In this document: positions 41,901 through 51,488 of the stretch, piece after piece | Numbering within the stretch: position 1 is the first letter of the stretch | Layout: each line of letters begins with the position of its first letter | Source: Candidatus Thiothrix anitrata | GTDB taxonomy: Bacteria > Pseudomonadota > Gammaproteobacteria > Thiotrichales > Thiotrichaceae | DNA: 64,000 nucleotides | Direction: 5' to 3' | Assembly (NCBI RefSeq): GCF_017901155.1 | Contig: NZ_CP072800.1 | Location: 3,251,283 to 3,315,282, forward strand | Made by a program: the position numbers and the translations under genes | Notes under the pieces: generated by a model | What the model saw: the letters and a program-made list of their open reading frames with translations, nothing else | Databases searched by the model: none | What the model was told of the DNA's origin: nothing

Positions 41901-42077
41901 GCAGATACAACTCATTTATATCCCTTATATGGGGCATAAAATACTACCGTTCATCGGGAATTCAGCATTAACTGAATAGTATAAAGCTATTAGTATTTCA
42001 TATAAAAGAGCAAGATGTGAGGGTTTTGTCGACAGAAATACCAAGTGTAGTTTTTTATTGTTAACAGGGGAAAAAGT

Positions 42078-42383
42078 ATGGATTGTAAAAAATCCATTAT
42101 TGTTGTAGGCGGTTTTATGATCGCCGTTGCGTCGTTGCTAGCTGCATCACCTGCTATCCACGCAAGTGCTGTGTACAAAATCGCTATGAAACGTAGTCAT
42201 CCAGATAAACCGCTGACTCGTGATGAGATACTTTCAGCCGTCGAGAAACGCTATACAGGGCGTATCATGTCGCTGCAAGCCAAACCAAACGGTGCTGCTC
42301 AGGATTGTCATGTGGCACGTATGATGGGGGCTAAACCCCCTTATCTAGGGGAATACATGACCATTGAGGTTGCGTGTGATTAG
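42078..42383 (+). CDS. Small secreted PepSY-like protein
   Basis: A 101-residue protein with a signal peptide (residues 1-30, cleavage near IHASA) and a short domain, LTRDEILSAVEKRYTGRIMSLQA...YLGEYMTIEVACD, resembling a PepSY repeat. PepSY proteins often sit beside two-component systems and act as envelope sensors or inhibitors. Here the next genes, once the IS30 is removed, are the response regulator and kinase. RBS: AGGGGA 7 bases upstream. Two hairpins end the transcript. Confidence 0.75.
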   Translation: MDCKKSIIVVGGFMIAVASLLAASPAIHASAVYKIAMKRSHPDKPLTRDEILSAVEKRYTGRIMSLQAKPNGAAQDCHVARMMGAKPPYLGEYMTIEVACD

Positions 42384-42463
42384 CAAGCCGCAAGGCGGCT
42401 TTTGCTGTCCTAGCTAAAACAAAATGCCCGGAGAAACGAGGGAGTATCCGGGCATTTGTTTTT
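42382..42463 (+). terminator. Double terminator after the PepSY-like gene
   Basis: The first hairpin (42382-42404, GCCGC-AAG-GCGGC core then T's) starts right after the stop. The second has an exact 11-bp stem (42422-42432 and 42447-42457) followed by a T tract (42459-42463). Transcription from the PepSY-like gene into the downstream system is probably blocked. Confidence 0.85.
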
Positions 42464-42588
42464 GTGAAAAAGCAAAATGATGGTTTTTTATTCCTGATAA
42501 GCTAGTGTACAATCGGGGCAAGCGGCAAAATCCATAGCAATAAAATGGCAAGCACGCTTGATTCAACTAACTGATTAAATTTAAAGAA

Positions 42589-43715
42589 TGGCGAATTCGT
42601 ATCATAAGTGCATAACCCGTTAATCGAGACGGGATGCGGCTTTCCTCATAAGGTCAGAGGCAAGATGTGGTAAAAAGCATCCCGAAAAACCACTGACGGG
42701 AGAGCTTCATGACTTACACACACCTTACCTCTGAGGAGAGGTATTATATCGAAACACGGCACAAGATGAAGGAGTCGGAGTCAACAATAGCCCTCGCCTT
42801 GGGGCGCAGCCAATCGACGATCCACCGTGAACTGACCCGCAACCGAGGGCAACGCGGCTACCGGCACAAACAAGCGCACGCCAAAGCACAGCAACGGCAT
42901 GTTGAGAAGCCCAAGGTGGTCAAGTTGACCCCAGAGCTGGCGGGCAACATTGGTACATTGTTGGAAGAACAGCAGTGGAGTCCAGAGCAAATCAGTGGCA
43001 GGCTGAAAGCCGATGGTAAAGCGAGTGTTTGCCATGAAACCATCTACCAGCACGTGCTGAAGGATAAGCGTGCGGGCGGTAAGCTATACCTGAACCTGCG
43101 CCGTCATGCGAAGAAATACCGCAAACGTTATGGTAGTGGCACTGGCAGTGTCAAAGGCATCCTGAACCGGGTGGACATTGAGGAACGCCCGGAAGTCGCC
43201 AACCAGCGTGAACGGCTGGGCGACTGGGAAGCGGACACCATGATTGGCAAGAGTCACAAAGGCGCACTGGTGACGCTGGACGAACGCAAATCCAAGCTAC
43301 GCCTAGCTCTACCGGTGGCAAACAAGACCGCAGAGGCAGTGACCAGCAGCATTATTAGCTTACTGTCCGGCTTCAAGGATTACGTACACACGCTCACCTT
43401 CGATAACGGCAAGGAGTTTGCCAAACATGAGCAAGTTGCCCAAGCCATTGGGTGCGAAACGTATTTCGCCAAGCCCTACCATTCGTGGGAGCGTGGGCAA
43501 AATGAGAATGCCAATGGGCTGTTACGCCAATACTTCCCCAAGGCAATGGGGCTATTGGACGTGACCACCCGACAGGTAGTTGAGGCTGTGCATAAACTCA
43601 ACAACAGACCAAGGAAGTGTCTGGGGTTCAAGACACCTTACGAGGTGTTCCGCGAGCTATCCGGCATGGATGCTGAAAAGTTGGTGGGTTATGCACTTAT
43701 TACTTGAATTCACCA
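42589..43715 (+). mobile_element. IS30-family insertion sequence, complete
   Basis: An 1127-bp element bounded by 30-bp imperfect terminal inverted repeats at 42589-42618 and 43686-43715 (25 of 30 positions match; the inner 15 bases ATAAGTGCATAACCC are identical). One full transposase gene lies inside, and its stop codon is within the right repeat. No clear short target duplication is visible at the flanks. The element looks intact, hence recent or active. It separates the PepSY-like gene from the response regulator. Confidence 0.92.
42709..43707 (+). CDS. IS30-family transposase
   Basis: A 332-residue DDE transposase. It has an N-terminal helix-turn-helix (HLTSEERYYIETRHKMKESESTIALALGRSQSTIHREL) and catalytic acidic residues in GDWEADTMIG, LTFDNGKEF, and YHSWERGQNENANGLLRQYFPK, the IS30 signature. 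It is the full family length, with no stop or frameshift. Confidence 0.96.
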   Translation: MTYTHLTSEERYYIETRHKMKESESTIALALGRSQSTIHRELTRNRGQRGYRHKQAHAKAQQRHVEKPKVVKLTPELAGNIGTLLEEQQWSPEQISGRLKADGKASVCHETIYQHVLKDKRAGGKLYLNLRRHAKKYRKRYGSGTGSVKGILNRVDIEERPEVANQRERLGDWEADTMIGKSHKGALVTLDERKSKLRLALPVANKTAEAVTSSIISLLSGFKDYVHTLTFDNGKEFAKHEQVAQAIGCETYFAKPYHSWERGQNENANGLLRQYFPKAMGLLDVTTRQVVEAVHKLNNRPRKCLGFKTPYEVFRELSGMDAEKLVGYALIT

Positions 43716-43724
43716 ATAACTGTT

Positions 43725-44426
43725 ATGCGTGTATTAATCGTTGAAGATGACAAAATTATCCGCGAGCAGGTTGCTGATGATTTAAAGAAAAATGGTTTCA
43801 CCGTGGATGTCGCGGCAGACTACTCCCAAGGGCTGTATGTTGCACTTGAATACCCTATTGATGTTGCAGTCATTGACCTAGGCTTGCCCAGTACCAGAGG
43901 CGCACCCGTCAATAATGAACTGGGCTTGGATATTATTCGCACCGCCCGTGCCAAAGGCAAAGATTATCCGATTATTATCCTGACAGCACGTGATCGCTGG
44001 CAGCACAAGGTCGAAGGCTTGGAATCCGGGGCTGACGATTACGTGACCAAACCTTTCCACACCGAAGAATTGATTGCGCGGCTGCGTGTACAGTTACGCC
44101 GCACCGGTCGTTGGACTCAAGCGGAATTGAGTTGCGGCCCTATTCGCCTTAATACCTCCGAACAACGGGTTCACGTTAATAATGACGAAGTGACTCTCAC
44201 TGCTTACGAATACCGCGTTTTAGAACACCTGATGTTACATGCAGGCGAAGTGGTTTCTAAGACCCGCCTCACCGACAGCTTATACGAAGAAGATACCGAT
44301 CGTGATAGCAACGTCATTGAGGTGTTTATCCGTCGCCTGCGGATTAAACTTGATCCTAATGACACCCTAAAACCTATCGAAACCTTACGCGGACGCGGTT
44401 ATCGCTTTACACTCACGCGCACCTGA
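43725..44426 (+). CDS. OmpR-family response regulator, PhoP-like
   Basis: A 233-residue regulator. Its receiver domain has the acidic pair EDD (about residues 8-10), phospho-acceptor Asp in VAVIDLGLPS, Lys in DDYVTKPFHTEEL, and a C-terminal winged helix (EYRVLEHLMLHAGEVVSKTRL, RGRGYRF). It most resembles PhoP. The true start is ATG 43725; an upstream TTG frame runs into the IS. No Shine-Dalgarno remains, because the IS ends nine bases upstream. The kinase follows. Confidence 0.92.
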   Translation: MRVLIVEDDKIIREQVADDLKKNGFTVDVAADYSQGLYVALEYPIDVAVIDLGLPSTRGAPVNNELGLDIIRTARAKGKDYPIIILTARDRWQHKVEGLESGADDYVTKPFHTEELIARLRVQLRRTGRWTQAELSCGPIRLNTSEQRVHVNNDEVTLTAYEYRVLEHLMLHAGEVVSKTRLTDSLYEEDTDRDSNVIEVFIRRLRIKLDPNDTLKPIETLRGRGYRFTLTRT

Positions 44427-44468
44427 GGTAAAACGATATGGTTAATAAACAACCAAAAAGTTTAGCAT

Positions 44469-45935
44469 ATGACCAAATCATTACGCAGTCGGCAATTAAT
44501 CAGTGGGTTTGGCGTCATCATGGTCGGCATCGTGATGCTGGGAAGCTTGCTATTATGGCGCACCTATCACTATAAAATTGACCAAAAAGAAGATGAAATT
44601 AAAGGCATCTCCTTTAATGTATTGGGTTTTCTTGAGTTTCGTGAAAACAAATTCATGGTTGTAGATGACCCTAGAATGCAAGCCAAGGCTCAAGATGTCA
44701 TCGAAGAACACAAACTGAACGACACTGCACGTGAGCGTTTTGCCTACGTTATTGACGTGCACACCCAGCAAATCATCTGGAGTTCCCAGAATTCGGCTGA
44801 GCCTGGCCCACAAGTGGATCCTGACCGTTACCTTTATTTTGATGTCGACAGCCAAACACTAGGTTTTGAACCCCGGGTTGTGATCAAGCAACCGAAACCA
44901 CCACTCGTTAATCCCGAAGAAGCACTCAGCAACCCGCTGACACGACAGATTTACTCGCGAGGCTACCTGCTATCCGTCCAAAACTTCCACCTAAAACCGG
45001 GAGGGGTGTACCAGTTTATTGTAGGCATGTCGATTGCCGATGTGGAAAAAGACATGGAAACCATGCGTGGTTTCATCGCCATTTTACTGTTCTTTTCAGC
45101 CGTTTTAGTATTGATAGCACAAATGGCACTCAGCTTTTGGGTGGTCGCCCCCATCAAAGAATTTGAGGATGAAGTTAAGGCCATTGAAACAGGTGAACGT
45201 GAAACCATTGATAAGCCATACCCGGATGAACTTACCCCGATTAAAAATGCCTTGAATAGCTTACTCGGCTATGAAAAAGGTCAAAAGCAACGCTATAAAG
45301 ACTCACTTGACGATCTCGCTCACAGCATTAAAACGCCATTGGCCGCGATGCAAAATCAACTAGATCAATTACAGCGCGAAGCAGTAGGTAATATGCAGTT
45401 CGCCCCCGGCTTGAAAGTGCTGGAAATTCAGATTGAGCGAATGCGGGAAATCATTGCCCATCAATTACGTCGCGCTATGGTCACCAACCACAGCGCGATG
45501 ATTATGGCGCAACCTATACGTCCGGTTTTATTCCGGTTACGTGATACCTTACAAAAAGTTTACCGCGATAAAGATTTCGAGTTTCGGATCGCTGTTGATG
45601 AATACGCCAAATGCCGGATGGATTCTGAAGACCTGATGGAATTATTCGGTAACCTGCTAAACAATGCCTGCCGCTTCTGCAAAGAGATCGTTGAAGTATC
45701 AGCCCATCACGAAAACAATATGCTGGTTATTGATATTGACGATGATGGTATGGGTTTTCCGAGCGATGACCCCTCAAAACTGTTGCAACGTGGTATCCGT
45801 GAAGACAGTAAAAACGAAGGTCAAGGCATTGGCTTAGCCGTCAGCACTGAAATTGTTTCCGCGATTAACGGTAAAATTGAACTATTAGTATCGCCTTACG
45901 TCGGCGCACGAGTGCGTTTACACTTGCCAGTTTAA
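44469..45935 (+). CDS. Sensor histidine kinase, PhoQ-like
   Basis: A 488-residue membrane kinase. One transmembrane helix is at about 11-31, followed by a periplasmic sensor, a second helix (about 202-225), a HAMP-like linker, an H-box DLAHSIKTPLAAMQNQLD of the PhoQ type, N-box NLLNNACRFCKE, and G-boxes DIDDDGMGF and GQGIGLAV. It follows the regulator by 42 bases and its stop overlaps the convergent macroglobulin gene. The signal is unknown. Confidence 0.92.
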   Translation: MTKSLRSRQLISGFGVIMVGIVMLGSLLLWRTYHYKIDQKEDEIKGISFNVLGFLEFRENKFMVVDDPRMQAKAQDVIEEHKLNDTARERFAYVIDVHTQQIIWSSQNSAEPGPQVDPDRYLYFDVDSQTLGFEPRVVIKQPKPPLVNPEEALSNPLTRQIYSRGYLLSVQNFHLKPGGVYQFIVGMSIADVEKDMETMRGFIAILLFFSAVLVLIAQMALSFWVVAPIKEFEDEVKAIETGERETIDKPYPDELTPIKNALNSLLGYEKGQKQRYKDSLDDLAHSIKTPLAAMQNQLDQLQREAVGNMQFAPGLKVLEIQIERMREIIAHQLRRAMVTNHSAMIMAQPIRPVLFRLRDTLQKVYRDKDFEFRIAVDEYAKCRMDSEDLMELFGNLLNNACRFCKEIVEVSAHHENNMLVIDIDDDGMGFPSDDPSKLLQRGIREDSKNEGQGIGLAVSTEIVSAINGKIELLVSPYVGARVRLHLPV

Positions 45936-48900
45936 GGCGCAATGGATAATGCACCACCCACAAGCCCCACCCCATTGACTTCCGGTCGATACAACGAACT
46001 CACACGCGGCGGCGGAATGATAGTATCCGCCGCTGCCACAACTCTGACCCGATAAAACAAGCGATAACTGACTTTAGCCTGCAACGCCAAAGCCGCAAGG
46101 TAACGGTCTTTCTCTAATAATTCACTGTACAGGATGACACCTTTGGATAACTCCGCCACTGTGCGTTCACCACCCTCTAATGGTAAATCCGCCAGACTAG
46201 AATAATCTCCCAGTGCGGTATTCTCGATTTCAAACCCCACGGGTAACATATCCACCACTACAGCATCATGCACCGCCCTAGCACTACGCAACGTCAATTG
46301 CACCAGCAATAAGTCACCCACTTTAACGTCTTCAGGAGTCACTTTCTGCCCCTGCATCGTATACCATTCACGCGTCACCTCAACCGGATCGGTATCCAAC
46401 GCAGGAATCGTACTAGGATAACCATCTACCGCAATATTCACAAAAACCGACCGCTCCCCAATAGCAGTCAATTTAACCCCTGATTGCAAAGCGTCCACAC
46501 TCAAAGCCCGCGATTGCATCCCTTTGCTAGCAAGCAAGGTTTCCTCATCACCGATTTGCAACGTAGCTTCCCAAGCGTTCATTGTCACCGCCTGCAAATG
46601 CAATCCCAGTAAACTAGCAAACAGCAATTCTTGACTGCTCAACACGGTACGATTGTGCAAAGTATCCATGAACTGCACCAAACGTCCCGCCTGTTCCGCA
46701 ACAGGTGACTTATTGCGCAACAATAGCAACAACATCACCGCATCATCACGCAAACGGCTGCCATAGTCACCAGCATACAACTTATCATCACGCGCCATTG
46801 CCAAACCTTCCGCAATCGCTGTCGCGCCACGCTTGGTATCTCCCAGTGTATTTAAAGCCAAACCCAAGTGCACTAAGGGCAAACCTGCTTGCGACTGCCG
46901 TCTTTCTTTATCGTGCATCACCTGCAATTGGCTTAGGGTCAATTGCTGCTTATCGTAACGTGACAACACGTATAACGCGTAAGCACGTGTTGCAAAGTTC
47001 AAATGCTCAGGCATTTCAGAAACAGGGTAACGGGTATCTTCCTGAGGCAAAACCGCAGTTAATTGTGTTTGCAATGGACGCACGGCACGCGCCAACAGTC
47101 CATCGGGTAATTTGATCCCCCGTGCCTTGGCATCCAGCAAAAAATCCACGGCATAAGCAGTTAGCCACACATCAGCCTCGGCATCTTCATCCCCGCCCCA
47201 CAAGCTAAATCCACCACTTTCAAGTTGCTCCATCGCCAATTGCAACACTGCCGCCTTGACTTGCGCATCACGCTGCTCAGCAGTTAACGATTCCAAACCC
47301 ATACCCTCTGCGGCCTTCGCATCCAATGACAAGTGTAACCACGCACGGCTAATGTGTTGCTCCAAACTCACCGCAGGCAAACGCAACAAACGTGTCACTA
47401 AACTACGGATGGGTAACACCGGTGTTGGAGCCATGCTCAAATGCACCTGCGCACTCTCAGGTGCAAACCCTTGGAACACGCTGGCATCTAAAGCCAATGA
47501 TTCACCCGGCTTCAACTCACGTCGTTGACTGGCGTACTTTTCCCCAAAAGCCGAACGTAACATAACAGGCACTTGTCGCTGCGTGCGGAACGTCGTCCCA
47601 GTCAGCATGACATTGACCTTACCTTCCCCCAACACCTGCTTTGCTGATACTGGAATCCGCCACTGCTGCGTCTGCCCCCGTTCTAACGACAACTCATAGT
47701 GCTCAGGGGTTAAATCCAAACGCGAATCAGCCGACAGTTTCAATTCCACGACCTGCGGTGTTTCTGTAGTATTGCGTACATCAATAGTGACTAATCCACG
47801 ACTCCCTCTAGTCAAAAAGGTGGGCGCACTCACCTGCAAAGCAACCGGTGATCTCACTGATACTTCGCGCTGCACACTCCCAAAACGATCTGCGCTTGCC
47901 ACTACCGCCATTAAACGCAACTGCCCCTCAAATGCAGGCAAGGGCAACTCAAGACGTGCTGTTCCCGCATCATCAAAAACCACCGTTTCACTAACGACAG
48001 CCATACTTCGTGCAGGCAACAAAGCCTGCAACGCACTGACAGATGACTCAGATGATACATTTGTCAGTGCGTCGACCACCGCGCCCTCGATCCCTTTAAT
48101 CAAACTTCCATAAGCGTCGTGCACTTTCACACTATAAGCGTGCTGCGCAAAATAAAACGTAAACGGATCCGGTATCGTAAATCCAGTCGCCTGTAACACT
48201 TTGCTATCCACGGCTGCCAAAGTCACCACAGCGGATTGTTTCGCCAAATTTGCAACGTTAAGCGTCACTCCAACGGTTTGTTCCGGTATCCATTTATCAT
48301 CGGTTTCCAGCGTCACATTCAAACGCCTTTGCTCACGTTCCATCGGTAAAAACACTGCCCCAAATGAGCGGCTTATCAGGGGTTGCTGCGCCTTGTTCAG
48401 CGGATGGAACGCGCTCACTGTGACGTACAAATCATGACGATTCCAAGCTTTATCCACGGGAATCGTGACCTCTGTCCCCCTAGCAGGCAAACTGACACGC
48501 TGCGACCACAACATAGACTCGCCTTCCACGGTAACGATTGCTTCGCCTGCAAGCGGTGGATCAATACGCAATTTAGCTTGCTCACCAGCACGATAACTGG
48601 CTTTATCCAGACTTAAGGTAATCTGATCAGGACGTTGGGTGCTAGCTTCCAAGCTTTCCCAACCTGACTTAAACGGGTACACCGCTTTCAACCCCGTTTC
48701 AGCATCTTCCACTTCCAAGCGATAACGCCCGGTTTGCAACACGGCAAATCTTACATTGCCATGACCTTGTGCATCCAAACGTATTTTTTGCTGATTGACT
48801 GGAGTAGACGTTAACACCACACGCCGCACCCAACCTTGTGTTGCATGATATTCCGTCACATACTCCGGCTGCTCACGCACCAGTGTCACCACCAATGGAC

Positions 48901-50803
48901 GGGTTCCCGCACTTGGTTCACCTGCGGCATTTACCCGCACCAAAGCAAAATTTGCCTCGCCATTGGCTACTACACTACCCGCATCATCAAACAGAGGATC
49001 AATCCCCACCAAACTTTGCTCAGGCCAAAAACGCGTCTCCAGTGCTTGATAAGTACTGCGCCCACCCTGCTCCTGTAACTCCCCTGCAATGCTCAAGATC
49101 AACGGCGAATTGACCTTACCCTCAAAGCCCGGCACTTCCAGAAAAGCACTGCCAGCCTCGCTTAGGATCAATGCCGGTAAGTCCACGCGCCCCAACTTTT
49201 GCCCATCCGCAGGATCCCCAAAGTAATAAGTCTCGAATTTCGGTAAAGGGTGGCGATTCAAACGCGCAGTACGCACGGCACTAAACGAATTGCCACTGGC
49301 AGGCTCACCATGAAAATAATTCCCTTGCACTGACACCAGCCATTTTTCACCATTTGCCACAGGTTTGTTACCTGAAGATAGCGTAAGCGTCATACGCTCT
49401 GGCAACACACTTTCCACCCGAAACGTCAGCTCTGCCGCAGGTTGTACATCCTGTGGATTCAAGCGCACTTCCGCACGCCACGCACCATTTAACACCGTTG
49501 CAGGCAACGTCAAAGCATGTTTAAAAAAACCCAACTTAGGATAGCTGGCGACCATAGGCTCATCCAGCCATACCTTGCCATCAGGACGTGTAATCCGTAA
49601 TTGCACCCGATCCATGGGCAGCGGATAACCATCGCGATTACGTAGTAACAACGAAAAATCCAAGGTTTCACCGGGACGCATCCAGTCACGACTACTGTAA
49701 AAGAAAGGAGCTAATGCCCGGTCAACCAAACCTTGCACCGGGTATTCGGACAAGTCCAGCGGCGCATCGCGCAAATCCAAAAACGCAAATTGCCCATCTT
49801 TTATTGCACTCAGCAATAAATCCCCCTTTGGCCGATGCCTAAAACTGACACGACCATCACTGTCTGTTTTACGCTTAACCAGCTCCTTGTCGCCCTGCAA
49901 GTGCAAGGAAACACCTTCCAATGGCTTTCCTGAATCCAGTGCGTGTACAAACACTTCCAAACCACGCGGATACGAACGCACATGTAAACCAATATTGGTC
50001 ACCACAAACGGATTAATACGATAAGCAGCATCATTAAAATGCCCTGGTTGACGCATCACCGCAAAATACAAACCCGGCCTAGTTAATGCCGAGATATTTT
50101 GCAAAGGAATGACCAAAGCGGCGCCTGCATTTTGCTTGGTATTCGTCACGTAACGCTGTGAAAAAACACTCTGCGTCAAGCCATGAATATCTTGCAAATG
50201 CCACTGCGCCAAACGCTCACTCAAACGAATCCGTTTAAGCACCTCCGCCAAATTCTCAGGTTGAACGCGCAAAAATTCCAAATCAACCTCAGGCACATTC
50301 AACACACGAATCGGTAAACCGTCATGCAAAGTGGCAGGCAAAATACTCCCACGGCTAGCAAAATCAAATGCGGGTTGAATATCGCGGGTTGTTACCAGCT
50401 GATTCACCGGAAGTTTTAATAGCAGCCCTTTATCACTGGCAATGCCGGGGCGAATTTGTACCCGATACTCAATCTGCGGCTGAATATTACTAAAGTACAA
50501 ACGCTGAGGTTCCCGAGCCACCTGCCACTGACCACTAACAGCTTTACCATCACGGGTTAGGGTAACAAAGTTATTAAAAGGAATAGATGGATCTAAATCT
50601 TGAGAAAAGCTAATAGCTAGTGCTGGCTGCCCATCCAATAAACGCTCGGAAATATCCAAGACCAACATTTGCGTCAAACGCTCTTCATTGGAATAGGTTG
50701 CGACAACTCCTTGAGTAGTTGCAGCCGCCTGTGGCATAGCAAACCACGGCATGACCAATAACATCAACAGTGACGCAAACCAGCGATGAATACGGCAACT
50801 CAT
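45932..50803 (-). CDS. Bacterial alpha-2-macroglobulin family protein, thioester-less
   Basis: A 1623-residue secreted protein of the A2M family, which in bacteria acts as a periplasmic protease trap. A Sec signal (FASLLMLLVMPWFAMPQAAA) precedes MG-type beta domains, the A2M domain (SVLPERMTL region on), and a terpenoid-cyclase-like thioester domain from about residue 1130. The thioester motif, CxEQ in most homologues, reads AVSLEQHISRAW with Ser1146 in place of Cys. The mature chain has no Cys at all, and there is no lipobox. The start at 50803 follows AAGGGA and gives a normal signal. The usual partner PBP1C is not adjacent. Confidence 0.93.
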   Translation of the reverse strand: MSCRIHRWFASLLMLLVMPWFAMPQAAATTQGVVATYSNEERLTQMLVLDISERLLDGQPALAISFSQDLDPSIPFNNFVTLTRDGKAVSGQWQVAREPQRLYFSNIQPQIEYRVQIRPGIASDKGLLLKLPVNQLVTTRDIQPAFDFASRGSILPATLHDGLPIRVLNVPEVDLEFLRVQPENLAEVLKRIRLSERLAQWHLQDIHGLTQSVFSQRYVTNTKQNAGAALVIPLQNISALTRPGLYFAVMRQPGHFNDAAYRINPFVVTNIGLHVRSYPRGLEVFVHALDSGKPLEGVSLHLQGDKELVKRKTDSDGRVSFRHRPKGDLLLSAIKDGQFAFLDLRDAPLDLSEYPVQGLVDRALAPFFYSSRDWMRPGETLDFSLLLRNRDGYPLPMDRVQLRITRPDGKVWLDEPMVASYPKLGFFKHALTLPATVLNGAWRAEVRLNPQDVQPAAELTFRVESVLPERMTLTLSSGNKPVANGEKWLVSVQGNYFHGEPASGNSFSAVRTARLNRHPLPKFETYYFGDPADGQKLGRVDLPALILSEAGSAFLEVPGFEGKVNSPLILSIAGELQEQGGRSTYQALETRFWPEQSLVGIDPLFDDAGSVVANGEANFALVRVNAAGEPSAGTRPLVVTLVREQPEYVTEYHATQGWVRRVVLTSTPVNQQKIRLDAQGHGNVRFAVLQTGRYRLEVEDAETGLKAVYPFKSGWESLEASTQRPDQITLSLDKASYRAGEQAKLRIDPPLAGEAIVTVEGESMLWSQRVSLPARGTEVTIPVDKAWNRHDLYVTVSAFHPLNKAQQPLISRSFGAVFLPMEREQRRLNVTLETDDKWIPEQTVGVTLNVANLAKQSAVVTLAAVDSKVLQATGFTIPDPFTFYFAQHAYSVKVHDAYGSLIKGIEGAVVDALTNVSSESSVSALQALLPARSMAVVSETVVFDDAGTARLELPLPAFEGQLRLMAVVASADRFGSVQREVSVRSPVALQVSAPTFLTRGSRGLVTIDVRNTTETPQVVELKLSADSRLDLTPEHYELSLERGQTQQWRIPVSAKQVLGEGKVNVMLTGTTFRTQRQVPVMLRSAFGEKYASQRRELKPGESLALDASVFQGFAPESAQVHLSMAPTPVLPIRSLVTRLLRLPAVSLEQHISRAWLHLSLDAKAAEGMGLESLTAEQRDAQVKAAVLQLAMEQLESGGFSLWGGDEDAEADVWLTAYAVDFLLDAKARGIKLPDGLLARAVRPLQTQLTAVLPQEDTRYPVSEMPEHLNFATRAYALYVLSRYDKQQLTLSQLQVMHDKERRQSQAGLPLVHLGLALNTLGDTKRGATAIAEGLAMARDDKLYAGDYGSRLRDDAVMLLLLLRNKSPVAEQAGRLVQFMDTLHNRTVLSSQELLFASLLGLHLQAVTMNAWEATLQIGDEETLLASKGMQSRALSVDALQSGVKLTAIGERSVFVNIAVDGYPSTIPALDTDPVEVTREWYTMQGQKVTPEDVKVGDLLLVQLTLRSARAVHDAVVVDMLPVGFEIENTALGDYSSLADLPLEGGERTVAELSKGVILYSELLEKDRYLAALALQAKVSYRLFYRVRVVAAADTIIPPPRVSSLYRPEVNGVGLVGGALSIAP

Positions 50804-50921
50804 TGTTATTTCGTCCCTTGGATCGTAATCAATACCATGCACAAAGCACATTATAGACTGTTACAAGGATGGAGCATTAGTGAAGGTAACAAAAGAAAAA
50901 TTAACGGGAGGCAAGGGAAAG

Positions 50922-50997
50922 TGGCGTCCCCACGGGGATTCGAACCCCGGTACTCGCCGTGAAAGGGCGATATCCTAGGCCACTAGATGATGGGGAC
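50922..50997 (-). tRNA. tRNA-Glu (UUC), copy 1
   Basis: A 76-nt cloverleaf on the minus strand with an anticodon loop CTTTCAC (anticodon TTC), T-loop GTTCGAATC, 7-bp acceptor stem and encoded CCA. It lies 49 bp from an identical second copy. Confidence 0.97.
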
Positions 50998-51046
50998 GCT
51001 GTATGAAACCCACAAGATCGCTTAAGCAATCAATAGCTTGGAAAAG

Positions 51047-51122
51047 TGGCGTCCCCACGGGGATTCGAACCCCGGTACTCGCCGTGAAAGGGCGATATCC
51101 TAGGCCACTAGATGATGGGGAC
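51047..51122 (-). tRNA. tRNA-Glu (UUC), copy 2
   Basis: A second tRNA-Glu with the same sequence as copy 1, including encoded CCA; short flanks also match, so it is a tandem duplication with a 125-bp period. Confidence 0.97.
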
Positions 51123-51144
51123 GCTGTATAAACTTCCAAAACTA

Positions 51145-51351
51145 CTAGCTACTGCCTCTAGGAGACAATAGTACTATGGTAGATAACCCGGCGAATGTTA
51201 TAACAAACCCTAAAGGAATCACCATAAAGAAAAACTTTGCCAAATCGTCATAGCCACCATTGAACATTAAACCGAAGCCTAACACTAAGCTAATGAATGT
51301 TAATAGCAACCCAAAAACGAGAAGCACTCGACCAAATAGTACCACTTTCAT
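51145..51351 (-). CDS. Small membrane protein, 68 aa
   Basis: A short frame with two predicted transmembrane helices (about residues 5-29 and 38-60) and a Gly/Asp loop (NGGYDDLAKF). I do not recognise the family. The ATG at 51351 has AGGA directly abutting it; a GTG at 51345 would have better spacing. It sits between tRNA-Ala and tRNA-Glu on the same strand, so it may be co-transcribed with tRNAs. Confidence 0.45.
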   Translation of the reverse strand: MKVVLFGRVLLVFGLLLTFISLVLGFGLMFNGGYDDLAKFFFMVIPLGFVITFAGLSTIVLLSPRGSS

Positions 51352-51367
51352 TCCTGTTGGTCAGATT

Positions 51368-51443
<76 letters not shown>

Positions 51444-51488
51444 ACGGGCTGAAAGAGAGGCGAATTCTGAAGGAATCCGCCCCACCTG

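Noticed and set aside
42580-43725. Target-site duplication around the IS30 element
   Set aside because: Flanks read AGAA on the left and ATAA on the right; no 2-4 bp repeat can be aligned at the repeat ends without shifting the boundaries arbitrarily.
50922-51122. The duplicated tRNA-Glu units as an integration (att) site
   Set aside because: The DNA between and beside them holds no integrase or foreign-looking cargo; simple tandem duplication is enough.
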